From: Tausonia pullulans
Taxonomy: Eukaryota; Basidiomycota; Tremellomycetes; Cystofilobasidiales; Mrakiaceae
Direction: 5' to 3'
DNA: 64,000 nucleotides
Assembly: GCA_951802195.1 (NCBI GenBank)
Contig: OX637626.1
Coordinates: 806,001-870,000 of the forward strand
The notes beneath the pieces are model-generated. The model searched no databases, was not told the DNA's origin, and saw nothing but the letters and a program-made list of their open reading frames with translations. Position numbers and translations under genes: made by a program. Below, in pieces: positions 37,460-50,100 of this stretch. Numbering within the stretch: the first letter of the stretch is position 1; the number at the start of each line of letters is the position of its first letter.

Positions 37460-40400
37460 TTAGAGACCTGCAAGAAATTTACCGACCGTGGTCAGCCGTC
37501 CGGCCCATCAATGTGCGGCTGAAAGTCTCTCACGTTTGAAGGACGGCGTGAAGACCGGAAGGAGGTGAGCCTCTGTGTTGAAGACGTAGTCTTGACAAGG
37601 AACGGCGTTAGGTTCAGAGTGAAAGCTGGATGAGACCGAATACGTACCCTTGAGCGGTATGACATCCGAATCCGAGAAAAGGAGGTAGAGGTATTCTAAT
37701 GGCGAGCCCGGTCAACGGTTGCTTGTCTCAGTAAGATACGCTGCCGAACTCACTCAATGTCTCGCTCAGCCAAAACGTTTCCATCCGGTCCTCGGTCTCG
37801 ACGGGGACCTGATTGACGTCGAGAATGGAGACATAGCCACCCGTCTCGACCCTGCAGTGCTTCTGGAAGGCTTGAAAGACTGCGGGATGGTTAGAAGTCA
37901 GCGAAGAGCCACCGGCGCCTATGAAAGGATCACTTACTCTTCCATCCCGCCTCACGGTACTCTAAATCCAGTGTCACTCTGCGTCAGCGATGCCTCTAAA
38001 TTGAAGTGGCCATCAGACTCACTCGGATCTCCAGTGAGCCGGAATGCGAGGAAGAGCGACTCGACAGTTTCTGGCCTAGCCAGACGAAAGGCGAATTAGG
38101 GACGGCCGAATTGAGACAGAGCTGACCCTCGGTTTCTTACCTCAGGATGTTTCGCGCATCGATGAGAGGCAGATCAGAGCTGAAACAGACCCATATCAGC
38201 ACACGTGCGCAGGGCACGTCAAGAGACGGCTCGTCTCGAACGCACGTCTTTTCTTTAATGTACCAGTCCTCTGTCTCCGCGCGAGGGTCCTCCCGGCCGA
38301 AGAAAAAGACAATCTCGGGCCCGAGCCCCGTCTTGGTCTGGGTGTAAGTATCGACGCACGTGTCGATGAGGCCAGTCCCGATCTGCCAGTCCTCGAGGTC
38401 CCGCTTGGACCAGTCCGCTGGGTTGGGGGGGACTGGCATCTGGGCCTCGGTGACACCGAGGAGAAGCGAACCACCGAGGAAACAGACGAGGTGGTCCTGC
38501 TTCGGGTTGAGACGCCAGCGCCTGCAGATGAGTGCTTCAGCATCAGCGAGAAGACGATTTAGCGGAAAGAAGGAGGGTTCACGGACTGCTGGCCCTGTTG
38601 GTCTCGCTGGACAGCCAGCTCGGCGGTGAACACCATATGATTCGCCTGAGAGATGTGGATCAGCTTGGCCTTGATACCGTCCATGGCCTTGCTAGAAGTA
38701 TCAAATAAGGGAAAAGATTCAGTATTCTGAGAAGTAGGGCGAACGCCGCGCGAAAGGCGCCTCACTCGTAGGCCTCTCGGTAGCGGGGCTCAGTAGCATT
38801 CTGAAGTACACGCTTCAGTCAGCGGAGTATGTGCAAGGAGAACTTCAAGTCACTCACAGTTTGAAGGTATTGCTTAATGAGGTACTGAAGGGAGAAAAAA
38901 AAAGGCTGTGATGAGCCCCTTCCAGAAACAGTCGAAGATAGGAGGGCGAACCTCGTAGAAGCTGTCTCCACGGCTACCGAGCCGGATTTCAGAGGCAAAG
39001 AACTGGCCCGTTTCCGGAGAGAGGAAGATTGGATAGATCCCCTCCATTGAGGGAGACTCGAGGATGACGTTCATAACTTTCTCGGCCTTCTGCCAATATA
39101 CGCCATCGCCCGAGATCTCGCTCAGGTACTTGAGCTCGAGCTGGACACTGCCGACCTCAGCAAGACTAGCGGCTCCGTTGTTGTCCATGTCTGGAGTGGC
39201 CGTGCGCTTGCCAAGGTTCACTTTTGAGAGCGGGATGCCGGTCGGGGTCTAGGATGAGTAGGCAAGGTTGTTAGCGCTGAGGACAACGAGCGAAAGAGCT
39301 CGATGGAAGTCTGACCTCATAAGCTACAAGAAGCCGGTCTGCGAGGTCGATGGCGTGGTCGAGGTACATTTGCTGATCCTCTTCCGGGCCGAGTGCGTGG
39401 GCAGCGAGCAGACCGCCGAGAAGGCGGATGGTGATCTGCGCGAGGCCGCCTTCAGTGTCAGTAGTCATAAAATGGGCTCTGGCGATGGCGATACGCAGAG
39501 CGACCGCCTGGGTGCAGAGGCTGGGGCGGACTAGAAACGGAAGTCCAATGACAGAATGGCGCACCTCAAAAGCATTGAACTCGACGTCAATGTCGAACGA
39601 GAGGCTGTTGGCCACCCAGTCTCGCGCGCGCTCATACTCGTCCGCCAGGCCCATTACGAGGAGCGAGTCAAGCGAGTCGACAATGGTGTACTGCGGGGTC
39701 CCTCAACGACGTTAGTGTAAGGACATGGTCTCCTCGTTGATGAAGGGCGTACGCCTATACCGCCGTGCTCCGAGATGTTGTCGCCTCGGCGGGAGATCGG
39801 GTGGTAGTCGCTTGAGAAGGCGGAAATCCATCAACGTCGGTCTTCTTTTGGATGTCAGGCAGGAAAGAAAACCCACTCAGCTCCCCAAGCGTCCCTCTCA
39901 TAGGCATGCCAGGAATGCTGACCATGAGGAACATGTCAGTCATCAGCTTGAACCGCTCGTGGGGCGACGCGTCATGCCAACGCAACGCATCTTGTCACTC
40001 TCGCGTCTGTAACAGCAACCAGCGAAGACATCAGACTTACCGTAAAGGCTTCCTTGACAGCCTCACGCTTCTCGACGTCGGCCTTGAAGACTGGAGAGGG
40101 AAACACCGGGTGAGGGGGGCCCGTCGGCGCTGCATTCGCTGTTTCCGTGGATGAGGAACTGGAACGAGAAGAGAAGAGACCCTTGACTGCGTCCAACTGA
40201 GCATAGCAAAGGGGTCAACTGGGGGCAACTAGTGACGTCCCGATTGGACTGGCCGATGCGTGTGTGCCACAGAAATAACCCGACAACGTACCCTCGAGAT
40301 CTCCCAGACGAAACAGCCCGCTGCTAGCGCGAAGAGCAAGCCACGGACAATCTTGCGCGTTGTATTGCGCTTCTCAATCCGCCTCTCTAGCTGGAAGTAC

Positions 40401-40594
40401 CACAATAAGAAAGATTAATTCGTCAGCTTCAGACAGAAGGGTCCATCTGAAATTGCCATGTGAATGGGCGCGCTCACGACATCGGGTCGCACTGTCCTCG
40501 GCGCGTCGGGGTCGCCTTTGGCGTCGATCTGGCTGTTGGCTAGGGCAGAGGCGGCAGTCGGGCGGCGGTGCACGCTTGTGATAGGTTCGGACAT
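37460..40594 (-). CDS. Glycoside hydrolase family 47 alpha-1,2-mannosidase, 602 aa
   Basis: ER/Golgi class I mannosidase that trims N-glycans. Nineteen exons: 40478-40594, 40292-40390, 40041-40196, 39877-39917, 39753-39810, 39565-39690, 39435-39316, 39248-38952, 38884-38858, 38800-38766, 38691-38590, 38521-38246, 38179-38141, 38075-38023, 37961-37938, 37879-37754, 37695-37648, 37590-37534 and 37467-37460. Type II anchor: KIVRGLLFALAAGCFVWEI. Catalytic-domain blocks are DDYHPISRRGDNISEHGG, YTIVDSLDSLLVMGL, RLGSRGDSFYEYLIKQYLQ, LNPKQDHLVCFLGGSLLLG, RPETVESLFLAFRLTGD and FNTEAHLLPV, the last holding the calcium-binding Thr. The last exon codes only the end of FKRL and the stop. The end of exon 11 is uncertain: only a GC donor at 38589 keeps frame; a GT donor at 38583 does not. 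Confidence 0.9.
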
Positions 40595-40849
40595 GGCTGG
40601 TAAAGGATCTTTTCCCCGCGGAGGAAGCTGGGTTGGTTGTTGGGAGGGAAGCGCATGCTATCGAATCCGTTAGCTAAGTGGGCACTGTCGCCAGCCGCGG
40701 CGGAGTCGTCGTCGTGCGCTGGCTGAGATGACATGCAGCTTGACATCTTTCGCCTCTCATAATAAATCCGCTCTCAATTGCCCTCGTGAGCAGATGCATA
40801 TATAGCTGATGTCCTGTGCCTAGTCACTTGATTGTTCGGATCTCGCCAT

Positions 40850-43800
40850 TCAAGAAGAGCAGGTGCAAGGCCCACCTTTGATGATCCTTCCCTCCTCCAT
40901 GCAATCCGGAAAAGCCCAATCGGAAAAGGCGGCCCGCTACCGCTACTGCCTCCCACCAAGCGATGATACTTTACCGATATCGTTATAGATGGGCTCCTCT
41001 CTCCCGTGCTCGGTGTGCTCCTGCTCCCGAGCAAAGGCGAAGCACTCCACCGACGACGCGTTGCCGTCGTCGTCTGCGGCTGACGGGCCGGAGTTGAGGT
41101 GCTCATTCTCGTATTCGTTTGGGTCTTTGAGGGCAAGGGAGTATTCAGCTGAATGAATAAAAGAGGATCAGTCAATTACTCAACGCGTGCGTCGCAACAG
41201 TCAAGACTGGAAAAGCACGAACCCTCTTTGATCATCGTTGAAGCGTCCTCCTGCGTAAGGATTTCCCAAGCCTGGACGACATCCTCAGCGTCCTGCCTCC
41301 GATCGTACCACAGCAAAAGCCTGATGAATGATTCAGTGCTTTCCCTCATAGGAACAAGCTCGAGATCGACAGCCTCCCTGAAGCAGCCCATCGCGGCCTC
41401 AGCCTTGCCCAACCGGCAAAGCCCCTCCAAAAGGTATGAGAACGTGTACCGATCAGGCTGGAGTCGCTGGCGCGCGACGCAGAGGTGGTACATCGTCACG
41501 GCGCGGACCATATCAGGCTCTTTCGGCGACGGAGGACCAAGAGAGTCGAGAATATCGAGAACCGCTTGAGGGCCGACCCGGATCCCGAGGTGCATCCGAA
41601 TGAGAATGTTGAATGTCTCCGTTGTTGGAGTGGGACCGTGGTTGAGCATGTTGACGAGCTCAGCGGTGACGGCTTTGAAGCTCTCAGGCGTCGGCCGGTC
41701 CGCAATGAAGGAGAGGATGGCATTGAAGGCCTCAACAGAAGGTAAGGCCGGCTCCGTTGGAAATCCGCGGAGCAGCGGCAGCACACTGAGCGCGTCGACA
41801 GCCGAGGGCAGTTTCGTCCAGTCGAGTGGGACCTTGGAGTTGACGGCTTGACTGATCGAGCGGAGAGCCCGATCGCACGTGGCTTGAGCAATGGAGACCG
41901 CCAACTGTTCGTCAACGATCTCCTTCCCGTATGCCTTGACACTATCAGCGATGGCGCGGGTCGCGAGCCCAGTTTGACGTGGCGCTGCGCCGACGACCGA
42001 GAGAAAGAGCGTGAGAACCTCGCCGTGAAGAGGGGCACCGCCTTCGGCGATTATGGCCGTGTAGAGCGAGGCCGAGAAGCCTGCACTGCACAGCTTCTGT
42101 CCGGAAAGCTGATGCTCATCGCATGAGAGAGTTCGTAAGCCGAGCGAGAGCCGGAGCATCGACTCGAGGATTGGGACCGGGATGGGCACTTGACGTGCTC
42201 GAGCACGGAAGGTTTCATGGAGCCGACGGGTGTAGGAGAGGTCCTCAGCCTGGAGGAAGAGGAGGATGAGAGCGTAATGGTGCTGAGCCGAGAGGACATC
42301 GAGCTTGGAGTAGGATCTAAGGAGCACGGTTGCAAATCGACGAAGAGCCTTAAGCGAGACTCGTAGATGCGGTGGGTAAAAGCGAAGACGGTCGGCTGCC
42401 TCGACGACAAGGGCGACGGCCGTTGGAGGAAGGGGATGGCTATTGTCGCTGAGACGCATGAGAAGGAGGACTGAGGTCGTCGTCCGAGAGAGCAAGGACG
42501 CAGCTTCGCTCTCGCTCAGGCTCTCGGAAGCTGAGACCGCCAGGTCGCTCTTGAGAAGCGCCTCAACCCATCTACCGACGGTCTCTGGGTCGAGACCGTC
42601 GCTCGAGACCTTGCCTCGCAGCCAGGCGATGAGCCGGCGCTTGGCCTCTCTCCCAACGTATGTCTTCTGGTCAGCGTCGAGCATCTGCTCACGTTGCCGA
42701 TTTATGTCGAGAACGTGGGTGACCGCTTCCTCCACCTCTGCGATAGCAGTCTGGCCCCGCCAGCCGCTCATGAGGGAAGCGGAGAAGTCCTGCAAATGCG
42801 CGGGAGCGACAACGGCGACTGTGTCGAGGAAGAAGGCGAGGTCGTCGACCCGGTCCGAAGAGTTTTCCGGTCGGAGATACTGTGCTCCGCCAGATGACGG
42901 CTCGCTCCATTCGGTTGCGACGAGGCCAACCCAGCGCCAGAGGAGCCCGTCGCGCTCTTCCCAGCCCGAAGTCGAGGCCGTCTCGCCCCAGCCGTTCTCA
43001 CCAAGAGAGACTAGCATTCGCCAGGGCTCTCGCAGCATGACGGCAATGTCGCGGCGCTTGCCGGCGTTAGACCTCCGGATGGAGCTCTGGCCATCGGCCA
43101 TCGATAACTCCTCGCCCATCTCGAGCGCCATGACGAAGACGGACTTAAGCTGGTCGAAGGAGAGCCACCATTGACTGCCAACTGGTGATAGAGAGAGGGC
43201 GACGGTTGCTGAGAGGTGGCTGACTGTGAGCGTGAGGTGGATAAGCCGGTCTCGACGCGTGTCCCGGTCCGGATGCTGGCTCTGGGCTTTAAAGATGAGC
43301 GGGATGACGGAGGGGTTCCTATCGACGCCGAACTCGAGGAAGCGCGACCAGACGACGTCGACATCAAAGCCTGGCACAAAGTCGGCCTGCGTTAACCCTA
43401 TTCGTTGTGGCGTTGAGTCGACGACAAGTCTCGAAGTGGGTGGCATGTGTAACGAAGGCTTGTTCCCTCGATCTCGACAGATGAACGAGTGGGACCCTGT
43501 TGTCGTGGCGCTGCCTGTCTGACAGGGAGATCCAGGGAGTGGTGATACAGCGACAGGTGGCTGCGCAACTGCCGCGTAGTACCGATCGAGATGCGGTGGA
43601 GAACGCCGGTCCGAATCCACTGTCTTTGGTTCAGATATCGCTGTTGCTGGTGGAGGAGAGAGGTCAGACTGGACCGTTCGCGAGTCGAGAATCGCCGCTG
43701 CTGGTGGTTGAAGTTGAATAGGGTTGGCTGCCGACGACTGGGGTATTTCTTCTGCAGCTCTTGTTGCAGGTTTTGGTGTATGACGATGCTGTCATCAAGA

Positions 43801-44542
43801 CAAAGAGAAGATCAACCTATTGTTTGGACGTGGAGGAGGGGCTGCGGCCAAGTCTGAAGAGATCTCCCTCACCTTCGAAACCGAAGTTGCAGCCTCCGCA
43901 TTCCGCTCCTCGACTAGCTGATCCTCGATCGTCTTGGCAAAGAGATGCGGTTCGACGAGCTTTAGACCGCTCCGGACAACGTGATACTCTTTGACCCAAT
44001 GCCCCTTCTTCGGGCGGAGCGGCTTAGTCTTCTTGACGACCAGGGTCTTTCTGTACATCGGTCGCGGCCCGCCGAGCTTGGAATTTGGTTCCAGCGCTTC
44101 CGTGGGAACTGGACCCCATTCTGTGTGGACATGGTGATGATACGAAGTTGAGGCTGTTGGCGACGAGGGATTGACGGTTCGAAGACTGTCACGAGAATAA
44201 AGCGGCGTGTCCCATAACGCGTGGACTTTATCCCAGCCTTTTGAAGAGGAAGAAGTTGATTCATCGAGCGAGGAAAGGGAAGCCGAGGTCAACGCTGAGC
44301 TCGGTAGAGACGCTATCAGACTCGCTCAAAGGGAAGGGCAGGGGGGCTGGACGCGACGAACAAGCGGCTTCTGGTTGGAGGCGGGACCCGGACCGAGACC
44401 GAGCGTGGCCGGCCTGAGACGAGGACGACGATGATGTGAAGTGACGGCTGTTTGAGGGCTTGTCGAGGCAGGGTGCGAGAAAAGAGGGAGGCAGCAAGCA
44501 TAGGGGAGGGATCGAGGGGATCCGGCTCTGGGCTGGCCGCAT
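40850..44542 (-). CDS. Large pentatricopeptide-like protein, probably mitochondrial, 1128 aa
   Basis: Exons: 44362-44542, 43873-44312, 41223-43788, 40975-41148 and 40850-40875. The long central exon is one open frame of 855 codons. Its C-terminal part has paired helices with PPR-like phrasing: SVEAFNAILSFIADRPTPES, TTETFNILIRMHLGIRVGPQ, PDRYTFSYLLEGLCRLGKAE and STESFIRLLLWYDRRQDAED. PPR proteins bind organelle RNA. The N-terminus (MRPAQSRIPSIPPLCLLPPS) is rich in Arg and Ser with no early acidic residue, consistent with a mitochondrial presequence. The first junction is uncertain: acceptors at 44313 and 12 nt further on both fit, and another frame offers MLAASLFSRTLPRQALKQ as an alternative presequence. 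The joint at 43788 (acceptor GACAG) is well supported by frame. Exact role unknown. Confidence 0.72.
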
Positions 44543-47167
44543 GACAGGGTGACCTTTGAACAAGGGCGCGCGCGAGACAGACAGGCAAAGATAAGGTCAG
44601 CGAGTCAGATGATGCGAGCGCATGCTTGTAATGGGCGAGGGTTCACCGGGCAGGTGCCAAGACGGAATGGAAGGTAAACGGGTGGGCAGACGAGAGCGAT
44701 ATCGACGTTTGAGTCGGACGAGCGAGCCGGCGAACAGAGAAGGAGGAACGGATCGAGACGGTCGGCCTCAGTCGAAGTGAAGGCCCACAGCAGACACACG
44801 CCCGCGTTGGCTACTAGGAACGAGAATCGGATAGGTATCTAAAGAGAAGAGAAGGACATCGCTATTCAAGCTTCAAAGCTTGAAGAAGAGGACTGTAATC
44901 CCCATGCGTCATCTCCGAAAAAGGCGTAGACCTGCGCGCGATCAGTCTCTCCCGTTCCTACAGCACTTGAGCTCAATAACCGGATTCCCCTGGATAATCT
45001 CAACAGCGCAACATCTTGTTCCTTTGACCATGAAATCTTAAGTACGCACACCGCTTCCTGAGTCGGCTAGACAACGACCCTGTGGCGGAGTGAGGACTAG
45101 GACGCGTCTCCATTGACGCCCGCTTGTGCCCCGTGAGCAGCACGCTCACCCGCTCCGACTATCCTGTCGCGGTGACCTCAACCCGTCCTCGGTCATGACC
45201 CCGTCTGGTTCACCCAGCTCCTCGTTGTCTCACGAGTTCCGCAAGTTCACCCTTCCGTGGTTTGGGCGCTCAGTCACAACGTAGGACCCGTTCGACTTGA
45301 TCGCTCTCTTCGGTACTCGGACCGACTTATTCGCCGACGTGTCATAGGACCGAAGAAGCCGCGGATAGATCCAGGTCAGATCGCTAGCCACGCAACCTGC
45401 GTCCCGGTCGCCCTTGGTGTGGTAAAGCATCAGGGTCTTAAAATAGAACTCGTCGTTCGAGAATCTTGCTGGAAAGCACGTCCATCTCCTCGTTGCTCTC
45501 GCAAAGGGTCTTGTTGTTCCTCGTCTGCGGCGCATCTGCTTCCAGACGGCCCTAGTCGATGAACTTATGCTCGCAAGTCCCAAGTAACTCAGAACGTTTG
45601 GGAAAGGCTTTAATGGCACGATGTGACTGAGAAACAGCTGCCTAGGACATCCGTGACATAGAGTTGAGAGAGTTGACCTCCGAGCTTGGAGGGGGTGATT
45701 GTTTGACGACAAGGAGCATGACAAAAGTACCCCAGTGTCGCTTGCGATTGACACCCCGCAGAGCGTTACTTGGCCTTCCGTCGGTGGATGGACACGGCGG
45801 GCCACCTTGAGGTCCTCTCAAGGAGCGAGCGAAGCTGACAATATCTGCTCATCAGTACCCTCTCTCCTCTCATCGGGCACGCTCTCTTTGCAATTCCTCA
45901 TCCAGGCCTCTTCCCTCGTGAGCCTCGATGGAAAGACAGGTCTTCCCCACTTGTCCGTCTGTCCGTGCTCAGGCCTGCGCCTAGAAACCATAAAATTCAA
46001 AAGGCATTCGCAACCCAGTCGATGCACCCAAGTAAACCGAGCACAGCCAGCCTGACGCATTTCCCCTGCCCATTGTTTTCCAGTTCCTTAAAAAAAAGCC
46101 CACAACCAGGCCGTCTTCGTCCATCGCCACTAGTCAAAAGGAAACTCTCAAAGCCAGGCGTTATCCTACGGCAAAGAGTTGTGTCCGCAACGAGCCGCAC
46201 CACGTTCGCCATGGAAGCAAACGATTGAACAAGGTAGGAAGTAAAGCACGAGAATCAATAATGGCAGGATGGAGATTGTGCGAAGCGATCAACAGCTTGA
46301 TAGGCAGATAGGGGGACAGGAAAAATCAAGGGCCATTCAGTCAAACCAGGAATAGGAAAGATATAACAGAGCCTCGCCTTGTGAGAAGAGGCCACAAAAA
46401 GGCTAGAAGGGTGGCATGAGCGTAAAGCAAGGACGTCCATCTGATGAGAAAGGGCAGTGGTGAGTCAGAATAAAGCTGTTGATGTCTAGAGAGATGGGCG
46501 TGGATCGGCTGACAAGACTTGGAAGAGGATAGGCTGGAGATAGGTATACCAGCGATTACGGGAAGTGACGGGGTAAATCCTATAATCACTGCGAGAGCGA
46601 ACGACACGGCGACCAAGTAGTTGCGTGCGCAGGATCACGGAATGGATGCCATCCTGTTAAGATCTAGCTCCAAAGAGGCAGAGATTCAGTGGCATTGGTC
46701 TTCGAAGGTTATTTCCAGCAGTTGACACAGTCGACCGGTGCTGGCAAGATACCTCTGGATATTGAACCCATGGAGAGCGAGTACCTTGAAGGGTGATTCC
46801 GTTAATAGAAGGGTTTCTTCTTGCATTATAAGCAGGCCTGCATGCACACTTCTGGTGGCAGATGAATACGCTTGAGAAAGAGTGGCCCTGTCGGCTGGTA
46901 GTTGATGGGGAACTCAGCAGCCCCTGAGAACCCAGGTAGGGAGTGCCTCCTCACAATAACTCACACTTCACATACAGAGTTGACTTGCGAGATTAGCATG
47001 TCCCGCTCTAAATATCTTTTATTCAAGTCTGGCTCATATCGGCCGAGTCTCCCCTGAAGGCCAAGAGTTAGCGCTCGCTCGCCCAGCTGCAAACGCGATC
47101 CTGAAGAAGGAATACATATATGCCATCGACGTGTCTACAAGCCAGCATCCCGCGCCTCTCGCTTGCC
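44543..47167. other. Gene-poor 2.6 kb between the PPR-like gene and the RecQ gene
   Basis: The largest frame is minus strand 45230-45805, 191 codons without a recognisable family. It contains FYFKTLMLYHTKGDRDAGCV and SVRVPKRAIKSNGSYVVTER, which do not look like pure chance, but the start codon and splicing are unclear. About 45960-47100 is A/T-richer than the genes and shows no conserved protein. I found no tRNA or repeat. Confidence 0.35.
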
Positions 47168-50100
47168 CTAGGCATGCCCCCTCCAAGAGCCGCTGCCGCC
47201 GCTTCTCGGCCGGCGGTACGGCTTCCCCTTCGAGTCGTCGGTCCCGCCGTCCTTCTTCGATCTCGAGCTTCCACTGCCGCTGCTTCCACCTCCGCGGCCG
47301 AAGCCTACACCTCCTCGCGGTGCAGTGAGCAAAGTTTCGCTTCCGGGCATCGGGCGAACGCGAGGATGGTCCTCGCAGGCCTTCTCGAAGGTCTTGAGGA
47401 GCGTCTCGAAGGGCATGTCAACCATCTGACGAATGAAGGAACCACTTCAATGGAGAGCTATATATCTGGGCGAGTTGGAGACATACAGAGCCAAATGCAG
47501 GGTGTTTGCCGAGTTTCAGCATCGTGAGACGAGGTGAAGAGATGCCTGAAGAGGTAATGCCGATCAGCAACGGGTCTCGATCTTATCCCGTGCCAGCTCA
47601 CCAAAAGCGAAGCGAGTGAGGAGCCTGAGTATCCCGCTCGTGAGCTCAGCTTGAGTCAAATACCACAGAGGGGGGGATTACACACAGAGGGTCGTCGCGT
47701 GGAGGCACAGCAGAAAGGACGGCGTTCACCTTGGACTCCGACGGGAGGGGACTCGCCCCATCAAGCGCCAGCGGGTAAGGGAAGGTCGTCGCCTGGCCAG
47801 TCCGGCAGAAGGTGCAGGTAGTGCAAGTCTCCGTAGGAGTGCTGACAACGTCCCCGACTGAAGGCAAAGTGGATCAGCTGCTGACGATGAACGTCAAGCC
47901 CAAGGAGGGGCTCCCTCACAATGCTGGGAGAGTGTCTTGGCGATGCCTGGAAAGCGCCTGCGTAAGCGGTTCCTTGCAGATTCAGAAACATTTAATGAAG
48001 ACTGGACGAACACTGAGCCGCCGTAGCCATTTCAACGCATTGGTGGAGTCGAGCGCTTCATGAGGGCAGCAGTGCATCAGTAGAGACACAAGGGAGCAAG
48101 AAGAGTGTAACCCACATATCACGCGCTTCCCTGGCAGAGAGAAAGTAAGTCAGCAAAGGCATCAAGCTTGATGCCATGATGACAGGGACAAACCTCTGCA
48201 TCGATAGGCCGTGGATCTTGCTTGCGAGCTCATCGATGCCCTCATCATCCTGCTCGAAAGGGTGAGCTCAGCACATGAAGATTTATGCAAGGGAAAACGG
48301 AAGTTAGCGGACCGTGGGGAGAGGCATCTTCTTGTTGAGAAGATATCGGCTAATATACAGCGTCCAAGATCAGGGAAAGACACAGGCGGAAATGCGTGGA
48401 ACTAGGAAACTCGCCTGCGCACCCCGCTGACCTTAATCTCGATGAAGCCTCTGCAGTTTGAGATCAGAGAGATCCCCAAGTCGCGGTGGAAAGCGAGGAC
48501 CCACTGAATTTCCCACGAGTTGAGCTTCCGTTGGATGAACTCCCTGGCGATTCCACTAGTCTTGGCGACGTCGTAAAGGTCGACCTGGCCACGCGCGCAT
48601 CAGCAACCAATTTCATGGCAGGATCGATTATTTTACTCACGCTGGTCCAAAGTTTCTTGGTGACCATCCCCCGTTGGATAGCCTTCGCCTCGGGGTACGT
48701 CTCGGTGAGGACCGCCTTCCAGCCGGCCTCAGTCTTGGGCTTAATCTCGTAGTTGGCATAGGCGGGCGTCAAGGCGCGGATATAACCATAGTCGAGCCTG
48801 TGGGAGTAGCGACATGGGTTAGGGCAGGCTCGACCGGAGAATCTCGGAGGGGTAAGACTGACTCGAGCTGAGCATACATGATGCCGAGCATGGTCGGACG
48901 GATGTCGTAGCTGCGAGTGCGGCGTGACTTGATCATCAGACGCGAAGCGAAATGTTCAGTGGTGCCTTGGTTAATACTTACTCGATACTGCAGATGATAT
49001 GAGCAGAAGAGAGAATCAGAATCCTGCGCGGAGCTTCACTTTACTGAAGCACTCTAGGACGGACCACTGCTGGTAGTTATTGGTCGATATGACTTCTATA
49101 AGCAGCATCGAGGCAAACAGTGAGCTTCTACAGTTCAAAAGATAAAGAGCGGAAGACTGACGCGGGTCTCCGATGTCCTCCTTCAAGTCCCCAAGCGCCT
49201 GAAGCCATTGCACAACAGACTCCTTCGAACATGTGTCTCCTCTGACGAAACCCTCGAGGACCTGGAAAAACGAGCTCTCATCAGTTGACTAAAAAAAATC
49301 CTTGTGAAAGCAAGACGAGTTCCCACCGGAATATCAGGGTTGTGGAGGAGAAGGAAACACTGGCTGACCTGGCCGTCGCGACCGGCGCGGCCGACCTCTT
49401 GACTGTGGTGGCAATGAGAGGATAAGTTTAAGATCGCTAGTCGCGTCCTGTATTGCATTCCATACTTACGAATAGGACTCCAGGGCCTTGGAGAAAAAGA
49501 GATGGGCAATGATGCGGACTAAGGATGAGAGACCAGGTCAACATCCTGAGATCACAGGGACCAGATGGCGACTGCCTCACTGTTAGCTTTGTCGACTCCC
49601 ATAGCAAAAGCGATCGTTGCGACCATGACAGAGTCCTTGGAAGCCATGAATGCATCCTGGTTTTTCTTCCTGAGAAGGCCGTTAGCAAGAACTCAGGGGC
49701 TTGAAGAGGCAGATCGGAGAGGGACGGGCTTACCTAGCATCCGCACTCATGCCCGCGTGGTAGCCAGAGGCGATAATTCCTGAGCGGGCGAGAAGGGTGA
49801 CGACCTGCTCGCATTGTGCTTGGAGCGTGACATAGAGGATGGCAGAGCTGGAGTTGAATCGTCAGTTCAACAGCCTTGAACTGCAGCCAATGGAAGACAT
49901 CCAAAACCTACCCGGCGCGTGTCTTCAGATGAGGCACGATCTGGCGAATCTTGTCGTCGAGTGAGTGTGCCTGGAGGACGTTGAATACGAGATTCGGGCG
50001 GAAAACGGGGGTCTGTTGGAAAGAGGCGTCAGCGACTGAAGAGCAAGACCAGAAAGTTCTTAATTTCACTTTGAACACGCCGATTTTGTCAATGCTGAAG

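Noticed and set aside
30422-40594. A biosynthetic gene cluster built around the P450s
   Set aside because: The neighbours are an oxysterol-binding protein and GH47 mannosidase. No polyketide, peptide or terpene synthase, transporter or regulator is nearby.
43500-43620. Start of the PPR-like gene at 43620
   Set aside because: That codon is GTG, and the frame continues upstream to an acceptor at 43788 that joins cleanly to another exon; an upstream ATG at 44542 is better.
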